A stretch of 64,000 nt of DNA from JBKPHS01 sp046729975 (GTDB taxonomy: Bacteria; Actinomycetota; Thermoleophilia; Solirubrobacterales; Thermoleophilaceae), in contig JBKPHS010000157.1 in NCBI GenBank assembly GCA_046729975.1, positions 4,519 through 68,518 on the forward strand, read 5' to 3'. A program made the position numbers and the translations under genes. Numbering within the stretch: position 1 is the first letter of the stretch; every line of letters starts with the position of its first letter. Positions 8,639 to 17,655 of the stretch are shown here, piece after piece. Below the pieces are notes generated by a model. It was not told the origin of the DNA, made no database searches, and was given only the letters and a program-made list of their open reading frames with translations.

Positions 8639-10502
8639 GGCTCGTCCCCTTCACTTCCTTCTTCTCCTCGCCCTTGACCCCGAACAGCGCGGCGAGGATA
8701 CGGCGCGCGTCCGGCGCCGCGGTCTCGGCGCCGAACCCTCCCGCCTCGTCCGTCACCGCCACAACGTACCGAGGCTTGGGATAGGGAGCCAGCGCGACGT
8801 ACCAGGACTGGTCCGCGCGACCGAGCCCCTTCTCCGCCGTGCCGGTCTTCCCGGCCACCGGGATCGGGAAGTCCTTGAACACCGGCTGCGATGTGCCGCC
8901 CGGCGCGCTCGCCGCCGAGTGCAGGCCGTCGAGGATCGCCTGCCGGTACTCCGGGTTGATCCGAAGGCGGCGCCGGGCCGGGGTCTCGAATTCCTGGACG
9001 ACCCGGCCGTCTGAGTCCTCGATCCGCTGGCCGAGGTGCGGACGGACGACCTTGCCGCCGTTGGCGATCGTCGCGTACGCAACCGCCATCTGGAGCGGGT
9101 CCGCCTGAAGGTCACCCTGTCCCACAGCGAGGTTGATGTTGTCTCCCGCCGACCACGGCCGCTCGGTCTGCCCCTTCTTGAACAGCCGGTTGCGCCATTC
9201 GGGGCTCGGGATCAGGCCGCTGGACTCTCCCGGCAGGTCGATGCCGGTGGTGTGCCCGATCCCGAGGCGGCTCGCCCAGTGCTGGAGCACGCGGCCGTCG
9301 CCTGCGCCGTTCGCCTCGAGGCCGAGCCGGTAGAAGAAGACGTCGCTCGAGACCGACAGCGCCTGCCGCAGCGCGAGCGCGCCGTGCGCGGCGCCGCCCG
9401 CGTTCTTGAAGGTGACGCCGCCGACCTTCAGGGAGCCGCCGTCGAACAGCACGGTGCCCGGCGTGATCAGGCCTCCCTCGAGGGCTGCGGTCGCGGTGAT
9501 CAGCTTGAAGGTCGAGCCCGTCGGATAGAGGCCCTGGATCGCACGGTTGGCCAGCGGCTCGCCCAGCTCCTTGGAGGAGAGGCGGTCGAAGTCCCTCTGC
9601 CTGATGACCTTGGCGAAGATGTTCGGATCGAACGACGGCGCCGACCCGAGCGCGCGGATCTCGCCGGTGTTTACGTCCATCACCACGAACGCGCCGCGCC
9701 GGCCGGCGAGCGCCTCCTGGCCGACACGCTGCACATCGAGATCGACGGACAGGCGCAGCCGCTGCCCCTGACGTGGCTCCTTCTCCCCCAGCCGCCCCTT
9801 GAGCGTCCCGAGAGCGTCCACCTGGACGCGCGTCGCGCCGTTCTGGCCGCGCAGGAAGCGGTCGTAGGAGTACTCGATGCCGGACTGGCCCACGCGATCG
9901 CCCTGCGTCACGCCGCGATAGCGCTCGTCCTTCAGCTGCTCCCTGGTGACCTCGCCGACGGTGCCGAACAGGTGGGCCCCGATCTGCTTGTGCGGATACT
10001 CCCGCAGGAAGACGCGCTCGACGGTCACGCCCGGGAAGCGCTCCTGCTTCTCGAGGATGTAGGAGAAGACCGGCCGGCTCACGTCGGGCTTCACCGTGGC
10101 CGTGGCGAACGGCTGCGCGCGGAGCTGGTCGCGCACGGTGGTCCGGATCTCACGCGGCGACATCCCGACCACGCGACCGAGCCGCTTGTAGAGGGCGGTC
10201 TTGTGTGCCTGCTGCCGCGGCAGCTTGTCGGGGGTGATCTTCACTGCGAGCGAGGGGCGGTTGTCCACGAGCGTGTGGCCGTCGCGATCGACGATCTCGC
10301 CGCGCGGGGCCTGAACCTTGATCTCGCGCACCCGGTTGTCGTTGGCCTCGGCGAGGTAGCGGTCGCCAGAGAGCACCTGGAGGTACCAGAGGCGGAAGAA
10401 GATCACCGCGAACAGCACGAGCGCGATGCCGCCGAGGATCGCGACGCGAATCGCGAGCTGCGGGGTGATCGTCGGGCGCCGGGGGTCGGAGTCGAGGTAC
10501 AT
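8631..10502 (-). CDS. mrdA: Penicillin-binding protein 2 (elongation transpeptidase)
   Basis: Class B PBP that cross-links lateral-wall peptidoglycan with RodA. One N-terminal membrane helix (about residues 20-45, VAILGGIALVLFAVIFF) is followed by the PBP dimerisation region and the transpeptidase domain. The catalytic SxxK is in TGSTFKLIT, SxN is replaced by SSD in SVSSDVFF as in many PBP2s, and the KTGT triad is in VAGKTGTAEKG. At 623 residues it has normal length. The mreD-mrdA-rodA order is the classical shape operon. Its TAG stop lies inside the first codons of rodA. Confidence 0.95.
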   Translation of the reverse strand: MYLDSDPRRPTITPQLAIRVAILGGIALVLFAVIFFRLWYLQVLSGDRYLAEANDNRVREIKVQAPRGEIVDRDGHTLVDNRPSLAVKITPDKLPRQQAHKTALYKRLGRVVGMSPREIRTTVRDQLRAQPFATATVKPDVSRPVFSYILEKQERFPGVTVERVFLREYPHKQIGAHLFGTVGEVTREQLKDERYRGVTQGDRVGQSGIEYSYDRFLRGQNGATRVQVDALGTLKGRLGEKEPRQGQRLRLSVDLDVQRVGQEALAGRRGAFVVMDVNTGEIRALGSAPSFDPNIFAKVIRQRDFDRLSSKELGEPLANRAIQGLYPTGSTFKLITATAALEGGLITPGTVLFDGGSLKVGGVTFKNAGGAAHGALALRQALSVSSDVFFYRLGLEANGAGDGRVLQHWASRLGIGHTTGIDLPGESSGLIPSPEWRNRLFKKGQTERPWSAGDNINLAVGQGDLQADPLQMAVAYATIANGGKVVRPHLGQRIEDSDGRVVQEFETPARRRLRINPEYRQAILDGLHSAASAPGGTSQPVFKDFPIPVAGKTGTAEKGLGRADQSWYVALAPYPKPRYVVAVTDEAGGFGAETAAPDARRILAALFGVKGEEKKEVKGTSPD

Positions 10503-10511
10503 CCGGATCTC

Positions 10512-11087
10512 CTAGACCTCGAGCCCGCGAAGGCCGATCGGGCCTGCCTCGCGCGCGCGGGAACGGCGCCTGCGCGCGTAGGGGTCGGCGATCAGGACCG
10601 GGCGCAGCAGGCGCCGGACCAGTGCGAAGAACGGCAGCGCCAGCAGCGCGTTGAGGATCACGGTCACGATCATGTCGCGGAAGACGACGGCACTGACCGA
10701 CGCCTCGATCTCGAGCATGAAGCTGACCGCCGCGAAGCCGATCACCCACTCGGCCGTCGCGCCGGCGGCGACGGCGACGGGCAGCAGCCCGTGCGAGGGA
10801 TCCCGCAGCTCGCGGTAGCGGCCGACCGAATAGCCGACCGCCGTCAGGACGAGGGAGGACGCGCCCAGGTTCTGGCCCAGCGCCAGGTCGAACAGGAGGC
10901 CGGCTGCGAACCCCGTGACCGAGCCGCTGATAGCGCCGCTGAAGAAGGCGACCGCCGCGACCGCGAGCACCACGAGGTCGGCGCTCCCGCCGAGGATGCG
11001 AATGTCCCCCACGGCCGAGATCTGGAGAACGACGGCGGCGAAAACCATCGCCGAGACGCGCAGGATGGATCCGGGCGTGGGGATCAA
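10512..11087 (-). CDS. mreD: Rod shape-determining protein MreD
   Basis: A 191-residue integral membrane protein with five or six hydrophobic stretches (for example VSAMVFAAVVLQISAV and FSGAISGSVTGFAAGLLFDLALG), typical of MreD. MreD proteins have little sequence conservation, so the call rests on the LFDLALGQNLGASSLVL segment characteristic of the family and on position between mreC and mrdA. Its start overlaps the mreC stop by 4 bases (ATGA). It is thought to link MreC with PBP2/RodA in the membrane. Confidence 0.9.
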   Translation of the reverse strand: MIPTPGSILRVSAMVFAAVVLQISAVGDIRILGGSADLVVLAVAAVAFFSGAISGSVTGFAAGLLFDLALGQNLGASSLVLTAVGYSVGRYRELRDPSHGLLPVAVAAGATAEWVIGFAAVSFMLEIEASVSAVVFRDMIVTVILNALLALPFFALVRRLLRPVLIADPYARRRRSRAREAGPIGLRGLEV

Positions 11088-11971
11088 GGCGCCCCCACCT
11101 GGGCCCGGGCGGTCGCGGGCTTGTGGGTCAGGACCTGGACGTAGTCCATGCGTCGCAGGTCCGCGTATGGCCTGATGTGCACCCGCTGGTAGAGCTCGAC
11201 CTCGTCGGAGTCGACCCGCGTGACCCTCCCGATCGGGACGCCTCGCGGGAACAGGGACTCGAGCCGGGACGAGCGGAAGCCCGAGGTCACAACGGTCGCG
11301 CCCCTCGCGACCTTGCGGCCCTTCTGGATGAACTCGAGCAGCAGGTCGTCGGGACGTCCCACCTCGGGCTTGACGATCCCCGTCGTCCCGTCGGGCATCA
11401 CCTGGCCGGACACCGCGCTCGACGCGTCGGTGATAAGCGTGACGCGCGCGGTGCCCGACGCGACCGAGGTGACCTTGCCGGCAAGGCCGTCGCCCGTGAT
11501 GACGGGCTGGTCGACCTCGAGCCCGTCGCTCGAGCCCTTGTTGACCTGCACCGTCGAGTACCAGACCGTCGGCGAGCGGGCGATCACTCGCGCGGTGACC
11601 GGCTCGACGCCGCGCGGGAAGGTCTCCTGCTCATGGATCGAGCGCAGTGATCCGAGCTGCTGGACGTCGCGCTGCTGGGTCTGCGCCCGGGCAAGCTCAC
11701 GCCGCAGCCGCGAGACCTCGTCCTTCAGCTCCTCGTTATCCCCCTTGGCGTCGAGCACGTCGCCCGTCCAGCCGGCGAGGTCGCGGAACGGCTTGGCGGC
11801 CTTGCTCACACCGGTCTCGATCGGCGCGAGCGCCTCCTGCGCGCCCCGCTGGACGGCGTGCAGGCCGCCCCCGGTGGACTCGCCGAAGTACGCCGTCAGC
11901 AGCACCAGCGAGAGGCCGATCAAGACGGCCAGCACCGCCCGCCGCCTGCGGACAACCTTCCTGTCATACAC
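11084..11971 (-). CDS. mreC: Rod shape-determining protein MreC
   Basis: Bitopic elongasome scaffold that activates PBP2-RodA. It has a short basic N-terminus (YDRKVVRRRRAV), a membrane helix (about residues 14-30), a coiled coil (around residues 75-105, with DNEELKDEVSRLRRELARAQTQ) and two beta-barrel lobes including VARSPTVWYSTVQVNKGSSDG-type sequence. 295 residues is normal. It follows mreB by about 20 bases and overlaps mreD by 4. Confidence 0.94.
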   Translation of the reverse strand: MYDRKVVRRRRAVLAVLIGLSLVLLTAYFGESTGGGLHAVQRGAQEALAPIETGVSKAAKPFRDLAGWTGDVLDAKGDNEELKDEVSRLRRELARAQTQQRDVQQLGSLRSIHEQETFPRGVEPVTARVIARSPTVWYSTVQVNKGSSDGLEVDQPVITGDGLAGKVTSVASGTARVTLITDASSAVSGQVMPDGTTGIVKPEVGRPDDLLLEFIQKGRKVARGATVVTSGFRSSRLESLFPRGVPIGRVTRVDSDEVELYQRVHIRPYADLRRMDYVQVLTHKPATARAQVGAP

Positions 11972-11992
11972 GGGAGTCCGCCTCCGTGCGGG

Positions 11993-13039
11993 CTAGTAGC
12001 GCCGGCGCTGTCGGGAGTTCCGGTTGCTGCGGTGAATGGCCTCGAACTCCTCGAGCGAGCGCCCCGAGCCGACAGCCACGCAGGTGAGCGGCGACTCCGC
12101 GAGGTGCGCCGGCATCTGGGTCTCGTCACGAAGCCGCTCGTCGAGGCCCTGGAGCAGCGAGCCGCCTCCCGCCAGCATGATCCCGCGGTCCATGATGTCG
12201 GCAGCGAGCTCCGGCGGCGTGCGGTCGAGCGTCTCCTTGACGGCGTCGATGATCGCCTGCAGCGGCTCCTCGAGCGCGAGGCGAACCTCCTCGCTCGTCA
12301 GCACCACGGTCTTGGGCAGCCCAGAGACGAGGTCACGGCCGCGGATCTCGGCCTGCACCTCCTCGTCGAGCGGGAACGCGGAGCCGATCTCGAGCTTGAC
12401 CTCCTCGGCCGTCTGCTGGCCGATCATCAGCTTGTACTCGCGCTTGACGTAGTTGATGATCGCCTCGTCGAGCTCGTCGCCGCCGATCCGAATCGACTGC
12501 GACACGACGATGCCGCCGAGCGAGATCACCGCAACCTCGCTCGTGCCTCCTCCGACGTCCACCACCATGTTCCCCGTTGGCTCGCCCACCGGCAGCCCGG
12601 CTCCGATCGCGGCCGCCATGGGCTCTTCGATCAGGTAGGCCTGGCGGGCGCCGGCAGAGAGGCAGGCCTCCTCCACCGCGCGCTTCTCGACGCCCGTCAC
12701 GCCCGAGGGCACGCACACGACAACCCGCGGATGGGCCCAGCGGTTCTGGTGCACCTTCTGGATGAAGTGCCGAAGCATCTGCTCGGTCACGTCGAAGTCC
12801 GCGATCACGCCGTCCTTGAGCGGCCGGATCGCCGAGATCGTCCCGGGCGTTCGCCCGAGCATGCGCTTGGCCTCGATGCCCACCGCGTGAACCTCGGCGC
12901 TACGGGAGTCGATCGCAACCACCGAGGGCTCGGACAGCACGATGCCGCGGCCCCGGACATACACGAGCGTGTTCGCGGTCCCCAGGTCGACCGCCATGTC
13001 ACGGCCGCCGAAGCCCGTCAGGTAGGAGAAGAAGCCCAC
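11993..13039 (-). CDS. mreB: Actin-like rod shape protein MreB
   Basis: Bacterial actin that guides lateral wall synthesis. The phosphate-1 motif [11 protein letters not shown], the connecting motif [23 protein letters not shown] and the phosphate-2/adenosine motif [14 protein letters not shown] are all present in 348 residues. The start is GTG. It heads the 13-gene minus-strand run, which implies that the promoter lies in 13040-13225. A 6-bp hairpin (GCTGCC-TTGC-GGCAGC, 13059-13074) sits just upstream and may lie in the 5' leader. Confidence 0.97.
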   Translation of the reverse strand: MGFFSYLTGFGGRDMAVDLGTANTLVYVRGRGIVLSEPSVVAIDSRSAEVHAVGIEAKRMLGRTPGTISAIRPLKDGVIADFDVTEQMLRHFIQKVHQNRWAHPRVVVCVPSGVTGVEKRAVEEACLSAGARQAYLIEEPMAAAIGAGLPVGEPTGNMVVDVGGGTSEVAVISLGGIVVSQSIRIGGDELDEAIINYVKREYKLMIGQQTAEEVKLEIGSAFPLDEEVQAEIRGRDLVSGLPKTVVLTSEEVRLALEEPLQAIIDAVKETLDRTPPELAADIMDRGIMLAGGGSLLQGLDERLRDETQMPAHLAESPLTCVAVGSGRSLEEFEAIHRSNRNSRQRRRY

Positions 13040-13249
13040 GTTTGGATACGGAGATTAAGCTGCCTTGCGGCAGCAAGCGACAACAGGCGGCCCTGAAGAA
13101 AATCCTGCAGCCGCGACCTGCCTGCGAGCGCCAAGGATAACGCAGGAGCGCATCGCGGCAGGTTCGGCTAGCGTTGCCGCCAAGCTGGCTCTAGAATTCC
13201 CGTAGGGAACGGAGTCCAAGCCACGTTGCAGGCGGCAGGGGGTGTCGCA

Positions 13250-13936
13250 ATGACGGGCCGGTGGCCGGACGCCATCTCGATAGCTGAAGAGGAGCCGACG
13301 CGCGTCCTGCTCGTGGACGACCACGGGCTGTTCCGCCGAGGCCTGCGGGAGCTCCTCGAGGAGCACGGACTCGCGATCGTCGGAGAGGCCGCGAGCGGCG
13401 AGGAAGCCGTCGAGCTCGCCGGCAAGCTGGCGCCCGACGTCGTGGTGATGGATCTGAACATGCCGGGCATCTCCGGCGTCGACGCCACGCGGCGTGTGGC
13501 CGAAAGGTCACCCGCCACCCGCGTCGTGGTCCTCACGATCTCCGCGGACGACTCCGACCTGGTCGAGGCGATCGTCGCCGGGGCATGCGGCTACGTGCTG
13601 AAGGACGCCGCCATCGAGCAGATCCTCCTGGGCATCCGCGCGGCGGCGTCCGGCGAGTCCTTGATCTCGCCGCGGATCGCGGGGCGCCTGCTGGAACGGG
13701 TGCGGCTCGACGACGAGCGGGCTCGCGATGCCGAGCGCCTGCAGACCGAGCTGTCGGAGCGCGAGCTCGAGGTCCTGGCGTTGCTCGCCCGCGGCAAGGA
13801 CAACCGCGAGATCGCGACGGAGCTCTACGTCAGCCCGCCAACCGTCAAGAACCACATCTCGAGCATCCTCGCGAAGCTCCACATGGAGAACCGCATACAG
13901 GCGGCGGTCTACGCGGCGAAGACCGGCCTGGTCTAG
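13250..13936 (+). CDS. NarL/LuxR-family response regulator
   Basis: Receiver domain (VLLVDDHGLFRRGLRELLEE, phospho-acceptor Asp in VVVMDLNMPG, Lys in GYVLKDA) followed by a LuxR-type helix-turn-helix (LSERELEVLALLARGKDNREIA and VSPPTVKNHISSILAKL). The reading frame can be extended to a TTG at 13226, but the ATG at 13250 has a GGGGG run 8 bases upstream and gives a normal 228-residue regulator. It converges on the response regulator below; the two TAG stops overlap within CTAG. Its cognate kinase is not certain: the one nearby kinase is coupled to the other regulator. Confidence 0.92.
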   Translation: MTGRWPDAISIAEEEPTRVLLVDDHGLFRRGLRELLEEHGLAIVGEAASGEEAVELAGKLAPDVVVMDLNMPGISGVDATRRVAERSPATRVVVLTISADDSDLVEAIVAGACGYVLKDAAIEQILLGIRAAASGESLISPRIAGRLLERVRLDDERARDAERLQTELSERELEVLALLARGKDNREIATELYVSPPTVKNHISSILAKLHMENRIQAAVYAAKTGLV

Positions 13937-14580
13937 CTCGACTCGTCGAGCATGCGGACGGCGGCGTCCCGGTCGGGTGCGTCGAGCTTGCCGAGCAGTG
14001 ACGAGACGTGCCGCCGGACCGTTACCGGGGAGAGCGACAGCCGCTCCGCGATCTGCGCGGTGCTCAGTCCATCCCGCAGCAGCTCGATCACCTGCCATTC
14101 GCGGCTGGTCAGCTCGACCCCGCGCCGGCCGCGAAGCGGCAGCCGGCGGCGCCGGCCGGGGCCGCGGTACTCGTCGATCAGGCGCGTGACCAGGCTCCGG
14201 GGCAGCGCGGCCTCGCCCGCGAGCACGCCGTGCAACGCGTGCGGCAGCCTCGCCGGGTCGGTGTCCTTCAGCAGGTAGCCGGCGGCGCCGGCGCGCAGCG
14301 CCTCGAAGAGGTCTTCGTCGTTGCGGGAGACCGTGAGCATCACGACCGCGGCCTCCGGCAGCTGCTGGGCGATCTCCCGGGCCGCCTTGATGCCGCTGCC
14401 AGGCATGTGCACGTCGAGCACGCACGCATCCGGTCGCTCCCGCTCGGCGGCTCGAACCGCCGCCGCGGCGTCGGAGACCTCCGCCACGACCTCGAACCCG
14501 CCGTCCTCGAGCGACTGGCGCACACCGAGCCGCGTCGGCGCGTGATCGTCCGCGATGAGCACGCGCAGCCGCTCGCTCAC
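13933..14580 (-). CDS. LuxR-family response regulator paired with adjacent histidine kinase
   Basis: 215-residue NarL/DesR-type regulator: receiver (LRVLIADDHAPTRLGVRQSL, Asp in ACVLDVHMPG, Lys in GYLLKDTD) and C-terminal LuxR helix-turn-helix (LTSREWQVIELLRDGLSTAQIAERL, then SPVTVRRHVSSLLGKLDAP). It overlaps the kinase gene by 4 bases and so forms a two-component pair with it. The pair lies directly downstream, on the same strand, of the TasA/SipW-type operon, so control of that operon is a reasonable hypothesis only. Confidence 0.93.
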   Translation of the reverse strand: MSERLRVLIADDHAPTRLGVRQSLEDGGFEVVAEVSDAAAAVRAAERERPDACVLDVHMPGSGIKAAREIAQQLPEAAVVMLTVSRNDEDLFEALRAGAAGYLLKDTDPARLPHALHGVLAGEAALPRSLVTRLIDEYRGPGRRRRLPLRGRRGVELTSREWQVIELLRDGLSTAQIAERLSLSPVTVRRHVSSLLGKLDAPDRDAAVRMLDESS

Positions 14581-16010
14581 GGGACCACCACCTCCACCGC
14601 GGTGCCATCCCCGGGCTCCGAGGACACAGACAGTTCGCCCCCGATCGCCTGGGCCCGCTCCCGCATGCTCGTGAGGCCGAAGCCGTGGCCGCGCTCGCGG
14701 GGGTCGAAGCCCCTGCCGTTGTCGGACACGCGCAGGCGCACCGCCGGTCCGTCCACGAGCTCGACCCTGATCGCGGACGCGCCGGCATGGCGGGTCGCGT
14801 TCGTGAGCGCCTCGCGGAGGATGCGCAGGAGGGCCTGCTGCGTCTGCGGAGCGACCTCGATGCCGCGAGAGAGCTCGAGCTCCACGTTTGCGCCGGCGCG
14901 CCCCGCAAGCGCCTCGGCCATCTGCGCTACCGACACGTCGAGCGGCTCGTCGGCCGGTCGAGTGAGGGCCGAGATCGCCGCGCGCGACTCATCGAGGGCG
15001 CGCTCAGCCGCCGTCGCGATGTGCCGGGCGGCAGGCTCGGCACGGAGGCGCCTGGACTGAGAGGAGATGTAGGCGAGCTCCTGCGCCAGGCCGTCGTGAA
15101 GCTCGCGCGCGATCCGGCGACGTTCGTCGAGCACCGCGCCCTCCGCGATCCGCCGCTGGTAGCGGGCGACCTGGCGAAGGGCTCCTACCAGCAGGACGGC
15201 ATAGAGCGTGAGGCGGAACACGTCGCCGGTATAGACCCACTCCGAGTAGATCGAGGGGAAGAGGAAGTAGTTCAGCCGGGCAGCAGCGCCAAGCGTGGCC
15301 GCGACGGCGATAAACGCGATCAGCTCGTCCCGATGGCGCTCTGCCTGTCTCACGAAGCCCACTGCCGCAAGCGCGTAGAGGCACATCAGCACCACCTGGA
15401 GCGCCAGCACGCTTGCGTCGCCCACCACGCGGGGGCGGCCAGACGACTCCGGCGAGAGCGCGGGGTCTATGGCGGCCGGCAGCTTCGGCCCCGCGAGCGC
15501 CGCGAACAGCGCCACGAGCGCGACGGCGGCCGCTATGCCGCCGAGCGCTACGAGCGCGGCGCGACCCGGTCGCCGCAGATGGATCTCGGGCGCGACTGCC
15601 GCGGCGGCGAACAGCGCAGCGGCGAGCAGCTGGCCAGTGAGCGTCCCCCAGGTCGAGAACTGGCCATCCGCGGCCCGTGCCGCGGCCGGCACGACCGCGA
15701 AAACGAGATTCGCGGCGGCGAACATGGCGAGCGAGGTGACGAGCAGCAGGTCGGATAGGCGGCCGCTCATCCTGAGGCGGCCGACGAGCAGGTAGCACGC
15801 CACGAGCGCGATGAGCGTGGCGGCCGTCTCGATCGCGATGTGCGTGGTCGGGCTGCGGTAAGCGAACGAGGTGAACGGCAGGACCGCGATGAGAACCGTC
15901 AGGCTTACCGCCACGGCCGCCGTCCACGCGCCGACCGCGCGTATCCGCCTCGCCAGGAGTGAACCCTGCCCGCTCACCAGTTTCTTTCTACCCGGTCGGA
16001 GCGCCGCCAT
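14577..16010 (-). CDS. Membrane sensor histidine kinase (HisKA_3 family)
   Basis: 477 residues. The N-terminal ~275 residues contain about eight hydrophobic segments forming a membrane sensor. The C-terminal part is a NarX/DesK-type kinase: the phospho-acceptor His is in RRRIARELHDGLAQELAYI, the N-box in ILREALTNATRHAG, and the G boxes in VSDNGRGFD and GHGFGLTSMRERA. No PAS, HAMP or GAF domain is visible, so the signal is probably sensed within the membrane. It starts 36 bases after the coiled-coil gene that ends the surface-fibre operon, and could share its transcript. Confidence 0.92.
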   Translation of the reverse strand: MAALRPGRKKLVSGQGSLLARRIRAVGAWTAAVAVSLTVLIAVLPFTSFAYRSPTTHIAIETAATLIALVACYLLVGRLRMSGRLSDLLLVTSLAMFAAANLVFAVVPAAARAADGQFSTWGTLTGQLLAAALFAAAAVAPEIHLRRPGRAALVALGGIAAAVALVALFAALAGPKLPAAIDPALSPESSGRPRVVGDASVLALQVVLMCLYALAAVGFVRQAERHRDELIAFIAVAATLGAAARLNYFLFPSIYSEWVYTGDVFRLTLYAVLLVGALRQVARYQRRIAEGAVLDERRRIARELHDGLAQELAYISSQSRRLRAEPAARHIATAAERALDESRAAISALTRPADEPLDVSVAQMAEALAGRAGANVELELSRGIEVAPQTQQALLRILREALTNATRHAGASAIRVELVDGPAVRLRVSDNGRGFDPRERGHGFGLTSMRERAQAIGGELSVSSEPGDGTAVEVVVP

Positions 16011-16046
16011 TCAGCGGCGCCGCCCAGGGCCGAGCCGGGTTCGGCG

Positions 16047-16385
16047 CTAGAAGGCGGGGCTGGCTCGCCTGCCGAGGGACCGCAGCTCGGCCAGCGCGGA
16101 CCGCAGCGAGCGCAACTCGACGTCCACGAGCGTCCGCCGGCGCGTCAGCTCGGCGATCCGCGTGGCCGCAGACCTCGGAAACGGACCGGTCGCGAGGCGG
16201 TCGATCTCGCGCTCGAGGCGATGGCGCTCGGCCTCGAGCAGCAGCACGTCCGCCAGGCCGTCGGTGATGAGCGACGTCAGCTCCCGCCAGTGCGGTGGAG
16301 CCGACCCGTCCCCCCGCCGGCGAAGGAGCTCCTCGATGCGCGCCTGCAGCACAGGAGCGCCAAGGGCGCGGGCGAGACCGTCCAT
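16047..16385 (-). CDS. Small coiled-coil protein of the surface-fibre operon
   Basis: 112 residues, no signal peptide or membrane helix, rich in Leu/Arg/Glu with heptad-like spacing (LLEAERHRLEREIDRL, then VDVELRSLRSALAELRSL). I do not recognise a family. Its ATG overlaps the TGA of the TasA-like gene upstream (TGATG), so it is translated with the fibre operon. A cytoplasmic accessory or regulatory role, or a link to the kinase that follows 36 bases later, is possible but not shown by the sequence. Confidence 0.75.
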   Translation of the reverse strand: MDGLARALGAPVLQARIEELLRRRGDGSAPPHWRELTSLITDGLADVLLLEAERHRLEREIDRLATGPFPRSAATRIAELTRRRTLVDVELRSLRSALAELRSLGRRASPAF

Positions 16386-16951
16386 CAGGGTGAGTTCCCC
16401 GGCGCCATCCTCTGCGTCCAGAGATAGCCGACGCTCATCGAGGAGCCCTGATAGCTGTTTCCGCTGGCCGACGGGAACGAGACGGTGAAGCGGTAGGTCC
16501 TCTGCTCGTCCTTGGCGAGCTGCCCGAGGTTCCGCTGCGTCATCGCCCCGATCTTCCCCGCGTAGACGAGCACGGGAGAGCTCGGGTTCGTGATGTTCTG
16601 GATCGTGAGGTCCAGCTGGCTGGACAGGGCGCCCCCGCCCGACCCGGGGTTGTTCACGACGTTCTGCTTCTCGAGCGTGAAGGTGCTCTTCACCGCGCCG
16701 GTGTTCGTGATCGTGACGGTGTCGGAGCTCGAGTCGCCGGGCTTCATGTTCGAGATCGACAGGATTGCGCCGGGGCTCTTCGAGTTCGAGTGCGAGATCG
16801 GGCCTTGGCCGTTGCCGTTGCCGTTCGACGAGGCGACGTTCACGAACGGACCGTCGGAACCGCGTTCCGCGACGCCGCCGAGCATGAGCGCGGCCGCCCA
16901 GAGCAGCATGAGGATCCCGGCCCAGAGCCCTATGCGACCGATCCGCCTCAT
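16385..16951 (-). CDS. Second TasA/camelysin-like surface protein
   Basis: 188 residues after choosing the ATG at 16951, which overlaps the upstream TGA by 4 bases; a longer frame to 17341 is a shadow. An N-terminal hydrophobic helix (LWAGILMLLWAAALMLGG) is followed by a Gly/Asn/Ser linker and a beta-rich domain. ISNMKPGDSSSDTVTITNTG followed by a TFTL element, and later NSYQGSSMSVGYLWTQ, match equivalent segments of the TasA-like protein at 18344-18928, so the two are paralogues. It lacks the FSAxSxNPxN strand seen in its two neighbours, so it may be an anchor or minor subunit rather than a main fibre subunit. That role is inference. Confidence 0.82.
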   Translation of the reverse strand: MRRIGRIGLWAGILMLLWAAALMLGGVAERGSDGPFVNVASSNGNGNGQGPISHSNSKSPGAILSISNMKPGDSSSDTVTITNTGAVKSTFTLEKQNVVNNPGSGGGALSSQLDLTIQNITNPSSPVLVYAGKIGAMTQRNLGQLAKDEQRTYRFTVSFPSASGNSYQGSSMSVGYLWTQRMAPGNSP

Positions 16952-17655
16952 TGGAATGTCACCGTCAGCTTCGGCCGATTCGCCTGCTCCGTCGGTGTGC
17001 TGCCGTACTCGCGGCTCCGGAACTCCGACGACCTCTGCGGCGTGGCGTCCTCGACCGAGTCCTTGATCAGGAAGCCGTTGTTCGCGTCGGCCCCGTACAT
17101 CGCGGTGACCTGCGTCGTCACAGTCCAGTCGCGCGCGCCGACCGCGGAGGTCTGGGTCGCGGGCGCCTCGGTGGCGTTGGTGACCGTGGCCGGCTGGAGC
17201 AGCCATGTCACGCCTGCCCCACCACCGGGAAGCTCGAGCCACGTGCCCGCTGCCCCCGGGACGATCCGCCGAGCCTCGAGTGTCCGGCCGGGGCTCGCGT
17301 TCGCGGCAACGAGGCGCAGCGTGGCCGTCTGGACCGTGCACCCGGCGGGCTTCGAGGGAAGCGCGAAGTGCACGAGCGTCCGGCGGTTCTTACCGCTGTC
17401 GGAGCGCACGAACAGGCTCACGTCGCTCCCGAAGTTGTCGTCGCCGCCAGTGTCCTCCTTGACGTAGGCGTCACGGTCGGCCACGACCGTGTGCGGCGAT
17501 GTGTCTGTGCATCCGGTGCCGAAGTTCGTGGAGGCGGTGTAGGTGTTGCCCGGGTTCGTGCTCTGCGCGCTGAACGTCGCGCCGGAGACAGACAGCGTGG
17601 CCGCGGCCACCGCGAGCCCGGCAAGAGCAGTGAGCCCCGCGAGATGGCGCCTCAT
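16948..17655 (-). CDS. Secreted DNRLRE-domain protein with TasA-like N-terminal strand
   Basis: 235 residues from the ATG at 17655, which overlaps the signal-peptidase stop by 4 bases. A signal peptide (RRHLAGLTALAGLAVAAATLS) is followed by GATFSAQSTNPGNTYTAST, nearly the same strand motif as in the TasA-like neighbour. The rest resembles a DNRLRE/CBM96-type beta-sandwich: a VVADRDAYVKED start, DNFGSDVSLFVRSD, TLVHFALP, ATLRLVAANAS, and a closing RPKLTVTF strand. Proteins of this fold decorate cell surfaces and some bind sugars. A tip or side-chain adhesin on a TasA-type fibre is my inference. Confidence 0.8.
   Translation of the reverse strand: MRRHLAGLTALAGLAVAAATLSVSGATFSAQSTNPGNTYTASTNFGTGCTDTSPHTVVADRDAYVKEDTGGDDNFGSDVSLFVRSDSGKNRRTLVHFALPSKPAGCTVQTATLRLVAANASPGRTLEARRIVPGAAGTWLELPGGGAGVTWLLQPATVTNATEAPATQTSAVGARDWTVTTQVTAMYGADANNGFLIKDSVEDATPQRSSEFRSREYGSTPTEQANRPKLTVTFQ

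Noticed and set aside
13197..13209. TTCCC-GTA-GGGAA dyad before the response regulator as an operator
   Set aside because: Arms of 5 bp are too short to stand out in this composition; no promoter element seen beside it.
16385..17341. 318-residue version of the second TasA-like protein
   Set aside because: The extra N-terminal part is an out-of-frame shadow of the DNRLRE gene; the ATG at 16951 gives a proper membrane helix and an ATGA overlap.
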